Positions 17,884 to 27,482 of a stretch of 64,000 bases of DNA are shown here, piece by piece. This DNA comes from Streptococcus parapneumoniae (GTDB lineage Bacteria > Bacillota > Bacilli > Lactobacillales > Streptococcaceae), in NCBI RefSeq assembly GCF_037076355.1, contig NZ_AP026968.1, forward strand, positions 512,501 through 576,500, written 5' to 3'. Numbering within the stretch: position 1 is the first letter of the stretch; each line of letters begins with the position of its first letter. The position numbers and the translations under genes were made by a program. The notes under the pieces were generated by a model. That model had not been told where the DNA came from. It made no database searches and was given only the letters and a program-made list of their open reading frames with translations.

Positions 17884-18004
17884 TAGAGTGACTATAAGCC
17901 TTGGGAGAGATAGATTCTTGAGCAGAAACTGGACTATTTACTGGTAGTGTTGTCACTAGGCTCAGTAAAGCAACTGATGACAATAAAATTTTTTTCATAA
18001 TCAT
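17846..18004 (-). pseudogene. Signal peptide and choline-binding-repeat fragment, out of frame with the caspase gene
   Basis: From the ATG at 18004 (AAGGA upstream) or 17998 the frame encodes a signal peptide, MKKILLSSVALLSLVTTL to SAQ. Then come HSNGSWIQSNGRWW and a TAG at 17848-17846. Past the TAG it continues as KHSDGSYTKNG and a TGA. A choline-binding repeat would read WWYKHSDGSYTKNGW, so both stops sit where Tyr and Trp are expected. The caspase frame is +1 relative to this one and open from about 17932. Confidence 0.7.
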
Positions 18005-18096
18005 ATTGTCCTTTCTGTTTTATTTTTGTATAATCATAATCATATCACAAATAAAAAAACAGGTTTAATTTTTTGCAGAAATGGAAGAGGAATACT

Positions 18097-18963
18097 ATGG
18101 AAAATTTTGGAGCAGTTTTAAAGGATATCCGTATTTCAAAAAATTTTCGTCTTAAAGATTTGGCTTGTGATAAGATTAGTGAGTCAACTATTTCTCGTTT
18201 CGAAAATGGGATTACAAAATTATCTATTGATCATTTTTACATGTTGTTAAATCGCCTGGGGATATCATTTTCGGAATTTGAAGAATTAGTTCATTGCTAT
18301 TATTCCAAAAAAGAATGCTTTTTTGAAGAATTGGAACATGCTGTAAACTCTTCAGATATCATTTTGTTACAAGAACTAATAAAGAAAATAGAGCTAAAAC
18401 AAAAGCAGGAAAAAAGTTTATGCAATTGTCACATAAAGTTGATTGCTGAGCAACAGATCAACCGGCTTGCAAATCTTCCTTACAATGCCTCTAAATGTAA
18501 TGAGCTAATCAAGTATTTGCTTTCTGTAGATAATTGGATGGAGTATGAACTGAAAATTTTCTATAATTCGGTGTTTTTTATGAACACTAAAACCATAAGC
18601 TTACTATATAGAGCGGTAATCAAGAAAACACGACATTTTTTAAAAACAGATATGGGAACACATAGAGTAATTCCTTTATATTTATTTAATTTAGAATTAT
18701 TATTAAAAAATAATTTGTTAGATAGCGCTCAATTTTTTATAGATGATTTAGAAAATTTACTGACCAGACAAGGATATTATTTTGAAAAGAATTATTTGCT
18801 TTTTTTAAAAGGTATTTATCTCATAAAAACGAATCAAGTAGAGTTAGGTAAAAAAGAATGTTCCAAAGCTATGAGAATATGTAAGGAATATAATGATAGT
18901 GTCACAATAGAGAAATTAAACAAGACCTTTAAATCAGATTTAAAAGGATTTGTTTTTAAATAA
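18097..18963 (+). CDS. Rgg/MutR family transcriptional regulator
   Basis: A 288-residue protein with an N-terminal XRE-type helix-turn-helix (FGAVLKDIRISKNFRLKDLA, then SESTISRFENG). An all-helical C-terminal domain with tetratricopeptide-like repeats follows, as in Rgg proteins that sense short peptides. The ATG at 18097 has AGAGG six bases upstream; the TTG at 18073 is less likely. It is divergent from the caspase/choline-binding pair across about 90 bp, a usual arrangement for an Rgg and its target. No SHP-like peptide gene is evident here. Confidence 0.85.
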   Translation: MENFGAVLKDIRISKNFRLKDLACDKISESTISRFENGITKLSIDHFYMLLNRLGISFSEFEELVHCYYSKKECFFEELEHAVNSSDIILLQELIKKIELKQKQEKSLCNCHIKLIAEQQINRLANLPYNASKCNELIKYLLSVDNWMEYELKIFYNSVFFMNTKTISLLYRAVIKKTRHFLKTDMGTHRVIPLYLFNLELLLKNNLLDSAQFFIDDLENLLTRQGYYFEKNYLLFLKGIYLIKTNQVELGKKECSKAMRICKEYNDSVTIEKLNKTFKSDLKGFVFK

Positions 18964-18990
18964 AGTTAGACGGAAAATGAGATCAAAGAA

Positions 18991-19030
18991 AAAAGGATAG
19001 CCTCTCTGCGATGAGATGTTATCCTTTTTG
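18991..19030. terminator. Bidirectional terminator between rgg and the ABC permease
   Basis: AAAAGGATA / TATCCTTTTT with a 20-nt loop and T or A runs on each side; it serves both converging genes. Confidence 0.85.
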
Positions 19031-19039
19031 ATTTTAAAA

Positions 19040-19807
19040 CTATTGCAAATTAACCTTGTTTCTCAAGATGTAGTAGGTTCCGAGATAAAAGATAGCTATG
19101 AAAATGAGTTCTTCAACAATGCCTACGCTTGCTCCCATATAGAAATTATCATTAAATCCTGCAAATGAACTGACATAGAAGTTAGTACTGGTGTTGAAGA
19201 AGAGTTCAATAAATCCAATGACGATTTTGATACCAATGTAGGCTGCAACAGCGAGTGCTGTACGGTATTCATTGAAAAGTTGTCCAATGGAAATGGCTAA
19301 GTAGATGCAGAGGATACTGGAAATGGTATTTAGTAGGAAGGATACCCCCATAAGAGAGAGTTGAGGAAGGTATGTTCCTGCAAGTGGAATCAAGTCAGAA
19401 GTTGCAAACCAATTTGGAGCTGTTAAGGTCAAAATAACAAAAGCACTTAGAGCTAGGACAGCAGTGCTAATCAACGACCAGATAAAGGCACCGATTAGTT
19501 TGGTTATGATGATATGGTGTTCAGAAACTGGCAAGGTCAAAGTCAGATAGCCTTGTCGGTCATAGACACTACCTTTAAAGCGTTTAATGATTAAGAAAAG
19601 AGTTGAAATCCCAAGTGTAATCATCAAGCCACCAAAGACGAGGGCTAGAAAAAGTAGCATAGTAGGTTGACTTTCTTTGACAGGTAGATTGTTATAGGTC
19701 TGTGCTTGTATCCCGATAAGGGCAGAAAGGACTAGCACAGCACCATAAAGAGCTAAATACCACTTGTTAACATTTTTAAATTCGTAGCGAATTAAATTCC
19801 AAAACAT
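19040..19807 (-). CDS. ABC transporter permease
   Basis: A 255-residue protein with six hydrophobic segments: MFWNLIRYEFKNVNKWYLAL at the start, then alternating membrane helices. The ATG at 19807 has AAGGAG eight bases upstream; the longer frame would read into the ATPase gene. It is the membrane partner of the ATPase just upstream, under the YtrA-type regulator. By analogy with ytr operons it may respond to cell-wall stress; substrate unknown. Confidence 0.85.
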   Translation of the reverse strand: MFWNLIRYEFKNVNKWYLALYGAVLVLSALIGIQAQTYNNLPVKESQPTMLLFLALVFGGLMITLGISTLFLIIKRFKGSVYDRQGYLTLTLPVSEHHIIITKLIGAFIWSLISTAVLALSAFVILTLTAPNWFATSDLIPLAGTYLPQLSLMGVSFLLNTISSILCIYLAISIGQLFNEYRTALAVAAYIGIKIVIGFIELFFNTSTNFYVSSFAGFNDNFYMGASVGIVEELIFIAIFYLGTYYILRNKVNLQ

Positions 19808-19823
19808 AAATAATCTCCTTTGC

Positions 19824-20519
19824 TTAAGCCTTAAATTCCTGACGGAAGAGTTGGTCAATGGATTCACCCGACTCATAGCGAATGTCATCTACATTTCCTT
19901 GACGGACGACTTTTCCGTCTTTTAGGAAGACAATTTCATCCAAGATTGGTTCGATATCAGAAATCAAGTGGGTAGAAATCAAAACGGTAGAAGTTGGTGA
20001 GTAGTTGTTGATAATGGTATTGAGGATATACTCACGGGCAGCAGGGTCTACCCCACCAATGGGTTCGTCTAAAACGTAGAGACGAGCATCACGGCTCATA
20101 ACCAAAATCAGTTGTACCTTTTCCTTGTTTCCTTTTGATAGTTTCTTGAGACGACTATTTTCATCAATGCCAAGGTCTGCAAGTAGATGATGGGCGCGTT
20201 CAAGATTGAAATCTTTATAGAAGGTCTTGAAGTAGGTTAGGGCTTCTTTGACCTTCATTTGCTCATTGAGATAGGTCGTATCCGGCAAATAAGCTACGAT
20301 AGCCTTGGTTGCTGGGCTTGGGTCCATGTCGTTGATAAGGACGCGTCCTTGATCTGGTTGTAAGAGGCCATTGATTAGTTTAATCAAGGTTGTTTTCCCT
20401 GAGCCGTTTGGACCAAGAAGACCAACGATTTTTCCAGCTGGAATCTCAAGGGAAACATTTTCAAGGGCTGGTGTTGCTCCATATGATTTGGATACATTTT
20501 CAAATGCTAGTAATGACAT
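19824..20519 (-). CDS. ABC transporter ATP-binding protein
   Basis: 231 residues: Walker A GPNGSGKTT (residues 35-43), Q-loop region YLPDTTYLNEQ, signature LSKGNKEK, Walker B LYVLDEPIGGVDP, H-loop STHLI. It is the middle gene of a three-gene unit (GntR regulator, ATPase, permease) with gaps of 4 and 16 bp, which supports one complex. It belongs to the YtrB/BcrA-like exporters. Confidence 0.92.
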   Translation of the reverse strand: MSLLAFENVSKSYGATPALENVSLEIPAGKIVGLLGPNGSGKTTLIKLINGLLQPDQGRVLINDMDPSPATKAIVAYLPDTTYLNEQMKVKEALTYFKTFYKDFNLERAHHLLADLGIDENSRLKKLSKGNKEKVQLILVMSRDARLYVLDEPIGGVDPAAREYILNTIINNYSPTSTVLISTHLISDIEPILDEIVFLKDGKVVRQGNVDDIRYESGESIDQLFRQEFKA

Positions 20520-20523
20520 AGGC

Positions 20524-20889
20524 TTAAACTCCTTTAATATAATCGCCGACTACGCCTGGTAGTTCTTCTTTTTCATAGCCAAAATGGGTCATGGAGGAAA
20601 CGAAGTGTTCCAATTCTTCTTCGGATAATTGTTTGCGCGATTGGGCGATTAGCTCCTTATCCTCAGTCACAAATCGTCCAGTTGTGCGCTTACTGTAGAC
20701 AAATCCTTCTCGTTCAAGGTCTGACAAGGCTCTTTGGATGGTGTTGGGATTGACACCAGCCTCGCTAGCTAGCTCTCGCACGGTTGGAAGTTGTTGATTG
20801 GGTTCCAGTGTATGGGAAACAATCTGAAGCTTGATTTTCTCCATAATCTGTAAATAGATGGGTTTTTTGTTGTCAAATGTCCAGGACAT
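20524..20889 (-). CDS. GntR family regulator, YtrA subfamily
   Basis: 121 residues, the short YtrA form: a winged helix-turn-helix (residues 10-75, QLPTVRELASEAGVNPNTIQRAL) and a 40-residue C-terminal dimerisation tail without a ligand domain. It is first in the operon with the ATPase and permease and probably represses it. It is divergent from nrdR. Confidence 0.92.
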   Translation of the reverse strand: MSWTFDNKKPIYLQIMEKIKLQIVSHTLEPNQQLPTVRELASEAGVNPNTIQRALSDLEREGFVYSKRTTGRFVTEDKELIAQSRKQLSEEELEHFVSSMTHFGYEKEELPGVVGDYIKGV

Positions 20890-20973
20890 CTTGGTCTCCT
20901 TTCTTCTATCTTTTTGTCTTAATTAAATAATACAACAAAACAAAAAACTTGTCAAGCAAAAAGAAGAATTGTT

Positions 20974-21001
20974 TTGGGAATCGCTTAAAAAATGGTATAA
21001 T
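20974..21001 (+). promoter_or_regulatory. Promoter of nrdR-dnaB-dnaI
   Basis: TTGGGA (20974-20979), a 16-bp spacer and TATAAT (20996-21001), 27 bases before the nrdR ATG. Confidence 0.65.
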
Positions 21002-21028
21002 GAAAAGAAAACGATAAGGAGGGAAAGG

Positions 21029-21502
21029 ATGCGTTGTCCAAAATGTGGGGCTACCAAGTCAAGTGTTATCGATAGTCGCCAAGCAGAAGAAGGGAACACT
21101 ATTCGTAGAAGACGTGAGTGCGATGAATGCCAACACCGTTTTACAACCTACGAACGAGTAGAAGAGAGAACCTTAGTGGTCGTTAAAAAAGATGGCACAC
21201 GGGAACAATTCTCCAGAGATAAAATCTTTAATGGGATTATCCGCTCAGCCCAGAAACGTCCTGTGTCAAGTGATGAAATCAACATGGTAGTCAATCGTAT
21301 CGAACAGAAACTCCGTGGTCGAAATGAAAATGAAATTCAAAGTGAGGACATTGGTTCACTCGTCATGGAGGAGTTGGCTGAGTTAGATGAGATTACCTAT
21401 GTACGTTTTGCCAGTGTCTATCGTAGTTTTAAGGATGTCAGTGAGTTAGAGAGCTTGCTCCAACAAATCACCCAGTCCTCTAAAAAGAAAAAGGAAAGAT
21501 AA
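21029..21502 (+). CDS. nrdR: Transcriptional repressor NrdR
   Basis: NrdR represses ribonucleotide reductase genes in response to dATP/ATP. The 157 residues have the N-terminal zinc ribbon (CPKCG at 3-7, CDECQ near 31) followed by an ATP-cone domain (about 49-139). The ATG at 21029 lies after AAGGAGG and starts MRCPKCG, the family start. It is first in a run with dnaB, which begins on the next base after its stop. Confidence 0.97.
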
Positions 21503-22672
21503 ATGAAGCCAATTGACCGTTTTTCTTATCTAAAGAATAATCGGGTGTCGCAAGATACCTCATCTCTGGTACAGTGCTACCTCCCGATTATCGGTCAGGA
21601 GGCACTGAGCCTTTATCTTTATACGATTAGTTTTTGGGATAATGGCAGAAAGGAATACCTCTTTTCAAGCATTCTCAATCATCTCAATTTTGGGATGGAT
21701 AGACTGATAAAATCCCTAAAAATCCTATCTGCTTTTAATCTCTTGACTCTCTATCAAAAGGGGGATGTTTATCAGATAGTTATCCATGCTCCTCTATCTA
21801 GTCAAGACTTCTTAGAGCATCCTGTTTATCGTAGATTTTTAGAGAAAAAGATTGGCGATGCAGCGGTGGAGGATTTGAAAGTTGAGAGTGCTGAGGGAGA
21901 AAAAATACCTGTCTCGCTCAATCAAGTCTTTCCAGATTTGGCAGAGCTGGGAAGTCAAGAAGACCTTGGTCTCAAGAAGAAAGTAGCCAATGATTTTGAC
22001 TTAGACCATTTTCGTCAGCTTATGGCTCGAGATGGACTTCGTTTTGTGGATGAGCAGTCCGATGTCTTGAACCTCTTTGCCATTGCCGAGGAGAAGAAAT
22101 GGACTTGGTTTGAAACCTATCAATTGGCCAAGTCAACAGCTGTTTCCCAGGTTATTTCAACCAGACGCATGCGGGAAAAAATTGCTCAAAAACCTGTTTC
22201 CTCTGACTTTAGTCCTAAGGAAACAACCATTATCAAAGAAGCCAAAAGTAAAACAGCCCTGCAGTTCTTGGCAGAAATCAAGCAAACACGCAAGGGGACC
22301 ATTACTCAAACAGAAAGAGAACTCTTGCAACAGATGGCTGGCTTGGGCTTGCTGGATGAAGTCATCAATATTATTCTCTTATTGACCTTTAATAAGGTGG
22401 ATTCAGCAAATATCAATGAGAAATATGCCATGAAGGTAGCCAATGATTACGCCTATCAAAAGATTCATTCGGCAGAAGAGGCAGTCTTGCGCATCCGTGA
22501 GCGAGGACAGAAGAATCAGGCTCAAAAAAGCAGTAAACCCAGTCCTGCCAAGTCCAATGTACCCAAGTGGAGCAATCCAGATTATAAGAATGAAACCAGC
22601 GAGGAAACTCGTCTGGAACTGGAACGTAAGAAACAAGAACTATTAGCTCGATTAGAAAAAGGAGGAGATTAG
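21503..22672 (+). CDS. dnaB: Replication initiation and membrane attachment protein DnaB
   Basis: This is the Gram-positive primosome protein, not the replicative helicase. It works with DnaD and DnaI to load helicase at oriC and at restart sites. The 389 residues have the N-terminal winged-helix DDBH1 region and the C-terminal DDBH2 domain (about 250-330, with an LRIRERGQ segment). The basic/polar tail resembles that of pneumococcal DnaB. It begins one base after the nrdR stop and is followed directly by dnaI. Confidence 0.9.
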   Translation: MKPIDRFSYLKNNRVSQDTSSLVQCYLPIIGQEALSLYLYTISFWDNGRKEYLFSSILNHLNFGMDRLIKSLKILSAFNLLTLYQKGDVYQIVIHAPLSSQDFLEHPVYRRFLEKKIGDAAVEDLKVESAEGEKIPVSLNQVFPDLAELGSQEDLGLKKKVANDFDLDHFRQLMARDGLRFVDEQSDVLNLFAIAEEKKWTWFETYQLAKSTAVSQVISTRRMREKIAQKPVSSDFSPKETTIIKEAKSKTALQFLAEIKQTRKGTITQTERELLQQMAGLGLLDEVINIILLLTFNKVDSANINEKYAMKVANDYAYQKIHSAEEAVLRIRERGQKNQAQKSSKPSPAKSNVPKWSNPDYKNETSEETRLELERKKQELLARLEKGGD

Positions 22673-23569
22673 ATGGAAAGTGTCGGAGACGTACTCAAAC
22701 GTCAACCTAGCCGTTTTCATTATCAAGATTTGGTCCAGAAAATCATGAAGGACCCTGATGTTGCGGCCTTTATCCAGCAAGAATCCCTTACTCCAGAGGA
22801 ATTAAATCGCAGTATCTCCAAGTTTAATCAGTACATCACCGAGCGCGACAAGTTTCTCCGTGGTGATACGGATTATATCGCCAAAGGATACAAGCCGATT
22901 TTGGTTATGAATCATGGCTATGCGGATGTTTCTTATGAAGAAACTCCTGAACTAATCGCGGCTGAAAAAGAAGCGGCTATTAAGAACCGTCTCAAGTTAA
23001 TCAATCTGCCAGCCAGTCTCAAGAAAGCTAGTCTGGCTCAAGTAGACTTGGATGATTTGGGTCGCTTGCCAGTTTTTGAAAAGCTATTAGCCTTCGTAGA
23101 GCAATATCCAGCTATTCGAAAAGGTCTTTACTTATATGGAGATTTTGGTGTGGGCAAAAGTTTTATGGTGGCTGCCTTAGCCCATGATTTGTCAGAAAAA
23201 CGTGGTGTTTCCTCCACTCTCCTCCACTATCCTAGCTTTGTTATTGATGTCAAAAATGCTATCGGTGATGGTAATGTCAAGACCTTGGTAGATGAGATTA
23301 AACTGTCTGAAGTCCTGATTTTAGATGATATTGGTGCCGAGCAATCAACAGCTTGGGTACGTGATGAAATCCTACAAGTCATTCTCCAATATCGGATGCA
23401 GGAAAATTTACCGACCTTTTTCACCTCCAACTTCAACTTTGAAGAATTGGAGCAGCATTTCGCTAAAGGGAAACATGGAAATGACGAAACCTGGGAAGCC
23501 AGACGCGTCATGGAACGCATCCGTTATTTGGCTGAGGAGACTCGTTTAGAAGGAGTAAACCGTCGATGA
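22673..23569 (+). CDS. dnaI: Primosomal protein DnaI, helicase loader
   Basis: This AAA+ ATPase loads the replicative helicase. The 298 residues hold an N-terminal helicase-binding domain (1-130) and an AAA+ core: Walker A YGDFGVGKSF (about 156-165), Walker B VLILDDIGAE, sensor-1 FFTSNFN, and Arg-containing RRVMERIRYL near the end. The ATG starts on the base after the dnaB stop. It overlaps the nitroreductase gene by 4 bases. Confidence 0.95.
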   Translation: MESVGDVLKRQPSRFHYQDLVQKIMKDPDVAAFIQQESLTPEELNRSISKFNQYITERDKFLRGDTDYIAKGYKPILVMNHGYADVSYEETPELIAAEKEAAIKNRLKLINLPASLKKASLAQVDLDDLGRLPVFEKLLAFVEQYPAIRKGLYLYGDFGVGKSFMVAALAHDLSEKRGVSSTLLHYPSFVIDVKNAIGDGNVKTLVDEIKLSEVLILDDIGAEQSTAWVRDEILQVILQYRMQENLPTFFTSNFNFEELEQHFAKGKHGNDETWEARRVMERIRYLAEETRLEGVNRR

Positions 23570-24279
23570 CAGAGACTATTAAACTGATGAAAGCTCATAC
23601 TTCAGTGCGTAGATTTAAGGAGCAAGCCCTTCCTCAGGAAGACTTGACTGAAATCCTGACAGCAGCCCAGATGGCTTCGTCTTGGAAGAATTTTCAATCC
23701 TACTCTGTGATTGTAGTGCGAAGTCAAGAGAAGAAAGATGCCCTGTATGAATTGGTACCTCAAGAAGCCATTCGCCAGTCAGCTGTTTTTCTTCTTTTTG
23801 TCGGAGATTTGAACCGAGCAGAAAAGGGAGCACGACTTCATACCGATACTTTCCAACCACAAGGTGTGGAAGGCCTCTTGATTAGTTCGGTCGATGCAGC
23901 TCTTGCTGGTCAAAATGCCCTGCTGGCAGCTGAAAGTTTAGGCTATGGCGGTGTCATTATTGGCTTGGTGCGGTACAAGTCAGAAGAAGTGGCAGAGCTC
24001 TTTAACCTGCCTGACTACACCTATCCTGTCTTTGGGATGGCGCTGGGTCTTCCAAATGAAGAACATGAAGTCAAACCTCGCTTGCCATTGAATCAAGTGG
24101 TGTTTGAGGAAGAATATCAGGAACAAACAGTTGATGTGATTGCGGCTTATGACCGTGTACAGGCTGACTATGCTGGGGCGCGTGCGACCACAAGCTGGAG
24201 TCAGCGCCTAGCAGAACAGTTTGGTCAAGCTGAACCAAGCTCAACTAGAAGAAATCTTGAACAGAAGAAGTTATTGTAG
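23566..24279 (+). CDS. NAD(P)H-dependent flavin/nitroreductase
   Basis: A 237-residue protein of the nitroreductase fold that binds FMN. MKAHTSVRRFKEQALP near the start holds the FMN phosphate-binding Arg-Arg. QMASSWKNFQSYSVIVV and LAAESLGYGGVIIGLVR are further conserved blocks of the NfsA/Frp type. The physiological substrate is not predictable; quinone or flavin reduction is likely. It overlaps dnaI by 4 bases. Confidence 0.88.
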   Translation: MTETIKLMKAHTSVRRFKEQALPQEDLTEILTAAQMASSWKNFQSYSVIVVRSQEKKDALYELVPQEAIRQSAVFLLFVGDLNRAEKGARLHTDTFQPQGVEGLLISSVDAALAGQNALLAAESLGYGGVIIGLVRYKSEEVAELFNLPDYTYPVFGMALGLPNEEHEVKPRLPLNQVVFEEEYQEQTVDVIAAYDRVQADYAGARATTSWSQRLAEQFGQAEPSSTRRNLEQKKLL

Positions 24280-24292
24280 AAAGTGAGAAATT

Positions 24293-25603
24293 ATGGCCCT
24301 ACCAACTATTGCCATTGTAGGACGTCCCAATGTTGGGAAATCAACCCTATTTAATCGGATCGCTGGTGAGCGAATCTCCATTGTAGAAGATGTCGAAGGA
24401 GTGACACGTGACCGTATCTATGCAACGGGTGAGTGGCTCAATCGTTCTTTTAGCATGATTGATACAGGAGGAATCGATGATGTCGATGCTCCTTTCATGG
24501 AACAAATCAAGCACCAGGCAGAAATTGCCATGGAAGAAGCAGATGTTATCGTCTTTGTCGTGTCCGGTAAGGAAGGAATTACCGATGCAGACGAATACGT
24601 AGCCCGTAAACTTTATAAGACCCACAAACCAGTTATCCTCGCGGTTAACAAGGTGGACAACCCTGAGATGCGAAATGATATCTATGATTTCTATGCCCTC
24701 GGTTTGGGTGAACCCCTGCCTATCTCATCTGTCCATGGTATCGGTACAGGGGATGTGCTAGATGCCATCGTAGAAAATCTTCCAAATGAATATGAAGAAG
24801 AAAATCCAGATGTGATTAAGTTTAGCCTGATTGGTCGTCCTAACGTTGGAAAATCAAGCTTGATCAATGCTATTTTGGGAGAAGACCGTGTCATTGCTAG
24901 TCCTGTTGCTGGAACAACTCGTGACGCCATTGATACCCACTTTACAGATACAGATGGTCAAGAGTTTACCATGATTGATACAGCTGGTATGCGTAAATCT
25001 GGTAATGTTTATGAAAATACCGAGAAATACTCTGTCATGCGTGCCATGCGTGCTATTGACCGTTCAGATGTGGTCTTGATGGTCATCAATGCGGAAGAGG
25101 GTATCCGTGAATACGACAAGCGTATCGCTGGATTTGCCCACGAAGCTGGCAAAGGGATGATTATCGTGGTCAACAAGTGGGATACACTTGAAAAAGACAA
25201 CCACACTATGAAAAACTGGGAAGAAGATATCCGTGAGCAGTTCCAATACTTGCCTTACGCACCGATTATCTTTGTCTCAGCCTTGACCAAGCAACGTCTT
25301 CACAAACTTCCTGAGATGATCAAACAAATCAGCGAAAGTCAAAACACACGTATTCCATCAGCTGTCTTGAACGATGTGATTATGGATGCTATTGCCATCA
25401 ACCCAACACCGACAGACAAAGGAAAACGTCTCAAGATTTTCTATGCGACTCAAGTGGCAACCAAACCACCAACCTTTGTTATCTTTGTCAATGAAGAAGA
25501 ACTCATGCACTTTTCTTACCTGCGTTTCTTGGAAAATCAAATCCGCAAGGCCTTTGTCTTTGAGGGAACTCCAATCCATCTCATCGCAAGAAAACGCAAA
25601 TAA
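24293..25603 (+). CDS. der: Ribosome biogenesis GTPase Der (EngA)
   Basis: Der matures the 50S subunit. The 436 residues have tandem GTPase domains: G1 GRPNVGKST (9-17), G3 DTGG and G4 NKVD in the first; G1 GRPNVGKSS (about 180), G3 DTAG and G4 NKWD in the second. A C-terminal KH-like domain follows (about 350-436). It starts 13 bp after the nitroreductase gene and ends at a strong terminator. Confidence 0.98.
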   Translation: MALPTIAIVGRPNVGKSTLFNRIAGERISIVEDVEGVTRDRIYATGEWLNRSFSMIDTGGIDDVDAPFMEQIKHQAEIAMEEADVIVFVVSGKEGITDADEYVARKLYKTHKPVILAVNKVDNPEMRNDIYDFYALGLGEPLPISSVHGIGTGDVLDAIVENLPNEYEEENPDVIKFSLIGRPNVGKSSLINAILGEDRVIASPVAGTTRDAIDTHFTDTDGQEFTMIDTAGMRKSGNVYENTEKYSVMRAMRAIDRSDVVLMVINAEEGIREYDKRIAGFAHEAGKGMIIVVNKWDTLEKDNHTMKNWEEDIREQFQYLPYAPIIFVSALTKQRLHKLPEMIKQISESQNTRIPSAVLNDVIMDAIAINPTPTDKGKRLKIFYATQVATKPPTFVIFVNEEELMHFSYLRFLENQIRKAFVFEGTPIHLIARKRK

Positions 25604-25611
25604 AAAAGTAG

Positions 25612-25640
25612 AATCTGGAATGACATTTCCAGATTTTTTT
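25612..25640 (+). terminator. Rho-independent terminator after der
   Basis: AATCTGGAA-TGACAT-TTCCAGATT followed by seven T in all. Confidence 0.93.
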
Positions 25641-25684
25641 GATATAATAAAATAATAGAAAACGCTATCAAAAAGGAGGTGTCG

Positions 25685-26020
25685 ATGAAACATTTGTTTA
25701 AATTTGTGCTCTTATTTCCCTGGTTTTACTTTTTCAGCTGGATTGAAAAGGATAATAGAGAAAGTAAATTTTTCCCAATTTTTTACTATTTTTACTGGTT
25801 TTACATTCCCCTCTATGCTCTTTTTAGCCTTGCTTGGACAGTTATTTCAGTTCTGTTTTTCAATATCGTCTTGAGAAATTTGACAGATATCAAGTTATGG
25901 AGCATTTGGTTTCTTTTTATTCTGCTAGCTATTGGTCTGAATAGGTTAACTTATTTCTGTTTCAAAAAAATGCTTCGCTTGAGACGAGAACTAGGGAAGT
26001 CTAAAGGCGAAAGGCATTGA
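25685..26020 (+). CDS. Small membrane protein, unknown function
   Basis: 111 residues; hydrophobic segments at about 5-20, 35-60 and 75-92, with a basic C-terminal tail. The ATG at 25685 has AAGGAGG five bases upstream; the GTG two codons earlier overlaps that site. It is first of a five-gene block with another two membrane proteins, an ABC ATPase and a small membrane protein, so it probably belongs to that transporter. I recognise no family. Confidence 0.7.
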   Translation: MKHLFKFVLLFPWFYFFSWIEKDNRESKFFPIFYYFYWFYIPLYALFSLAWTVISVLFFNIVLRNLTDIKLWSIWFLFILLAIGLNRLTYFCFKKMLRLRRELGKSKGERH

Positions 26021-26053
26021 TTTATATCGGTTTTTATTTGTAGGAGGTGGCTT

Positions 26054-26845
26054 ATGAAGATTCCTCTCTTAACTTTGGCAAGGCATAAATTTGTTTATGT
26101 CTTGCTTACTTTGCTTTTTCTTGCTTTAGTCTATCGTGATGTTTTGATGACTTATTTCTTTTTTGATATTCATGCGCCCGATCTAGCTAAATTCGATGGA
26201 CAAGCAATTAAAAATGACTTATTAAAATCAGCATTAGATTTTCGTATTCTCCAGTTCAATCTAGGTTTTTATCAATCATTTATTATTCCAATCATCATTG
26301 TTTTGCTAGGTTTTCAATATATTGAGCTGAAAAATAAAGTTTTACGATTGAGTATTGGAAGAGAAGTGAGTTATCAAGGGTTAAAAAGAAAGTTGACTTT
26401 TCAACTTGCAAGTATCCCTTGTGTGATATATTTAGTGACTGTGCTGATAATTGCAATTTTAACTTATTTCTTTGGGACTTTTTCTCCTCTTGAATGGAAT
26501 TCTCTATTTTCTGATGGGAGTAGTTTACAAAGACTCCTAGATGGAGAGATAACAAGCTATTTGTTCTTTACTTGTGTCCTACTAATCGGTATTTTCATCA
26601 ATGCAGTCTATTTTTTTAAAATAGTTGATTATTTAGGGAATGTGACTCGTTCGGCAATTGCCTATTTGATGTTTCTTTGGCTTGGTTCTATGATGCTCTA
26701 TAGTATCTTGCCATACTATATGGTTCCTATGACGAGTTTGATGCAAGCTAGCTATGGGGATGTAAGTTTGATGAGACTCTTTACTCCTTATATCCGTTAT
26801 ATTGTCCCCTATATGGTACTTAAAAAATATGAAGATAATGTTTAA
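26054..26845 (+). CDS. Polytopic membrane protein, probable ABC transporter subunit
   Basis: 263 residues with six predicted membrane segments and the phrase LRLSIGREVSYQGLKRKL in the first cytoplasmic loop. GGAGG precedes the start. Topology and adjacency to an ABC ATPase suggest an ABC-2-like permease, but no motif proves it. Its end overlaps the start of the next gene. Confidence 0.65.
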   Translation: MKIPLLTLARHKFVYVLLTLLFLALVYRDVLMTYFFFDIHAPDLAKFDGQAIKNDLLKSALDFRILQFNLGFYQSFIIPIIIVLLGFQYIELKNKVLRLSIGREVSYQGLKRKLTFQLASIPCVIYLVTVLIIAILTYFFGTFSPLEWNSLFSDGSSLQRLLDGEITSYLFFTCVLLIGIFINAVYFFKIVDYLGNVTRSAIAYLMFLWLGSMMLYSILPYYMVPMTSLMQASYGDVSLMRLFTPYIRYIVPYMVLKKYEDNV

Positions 26846-27479
26846 GAACTTTAACAATATTTGGCTAAAGAGAAAGATCGTTTTACTACTTCGTATAGTT
26901 CTGATGATGATTTTGATTAACTATCTATTGTCAATAGCGGTTCAAAAGCAGGATGTTTTTCTCTTTTTCAAGAGGGAATTGATTTCAATCTTTTCCTATA
27001 ATGACTATTCTGAAGCGAATTTAGAAATCCCCAAACTCTTGTTAAATCTTTCGCTTTTCATGGTAGGATGGCTCTCTGTCATTTTACTTGAAACTGATTT
27101 GGCAGACCATTACCATCACTTGATCCGCTATCAATCAACCTCCTTTTTCGATTATACAAGGAAACGATTGGTTGTCATTTCTAAATTTTTTACTCAAGAT
27201 TTATTTGTCTGGTTCCTTGGTTTACTTCCTCTAGGAATTCATTTCAAAACAGTCGCACTTTTCTTTTTACTTGCTCAGTTAATGATCTTGTACTTACTAC
27301 TGTCTTATCTGATAGCACTTATTAGTGCGGGCGCTGGTTTTTCCTTTTTTCTCTATTTTTTAGCATTTGTGGGACAAGAATGGATGATGGATCATATTGT
27401 AACAGTGTATTTAGTACTCTTAAGTTTATTGGTTATCTTGATTGTTAGTCGCTTGGAAGAGAAATTTAAGAAAGGATAA
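26829..27479 (+). CDS. Polytopic membrane protein, probable second permease subunit
   Basis: About 216 residues if translation starts at the ATG at 26829 (26838 is equally possible; the frame extends to 26802). Six hydrophobic segments. It overlaps the preceding membrane-protein gene, so translation is coupled. With the ATPase three bases downstream it likely forms a heteromeric transporter. No family recognised. Confidence 0.65.
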   Translation: MKIMFKNFNNIWLKRKIVLLLRIVLMMILINYLLSIAVQKQDVFLFFKRELISIFSYNDYSEANLEIPKLLLNLSLFMVGWLSVILLETDLADHYHHLIRYQSTSFFDYTRKRLVVISKFFTQDLFVWFLGLLPLGIHFKTVALFFLLAQLMILYLLLSYLIALISAGAGFSFFLYFLAFVGQEWMMDHIVTVYLVLLSLLVILIVSRLEEKFKKG

Positions 27480-27482
27480 ACG

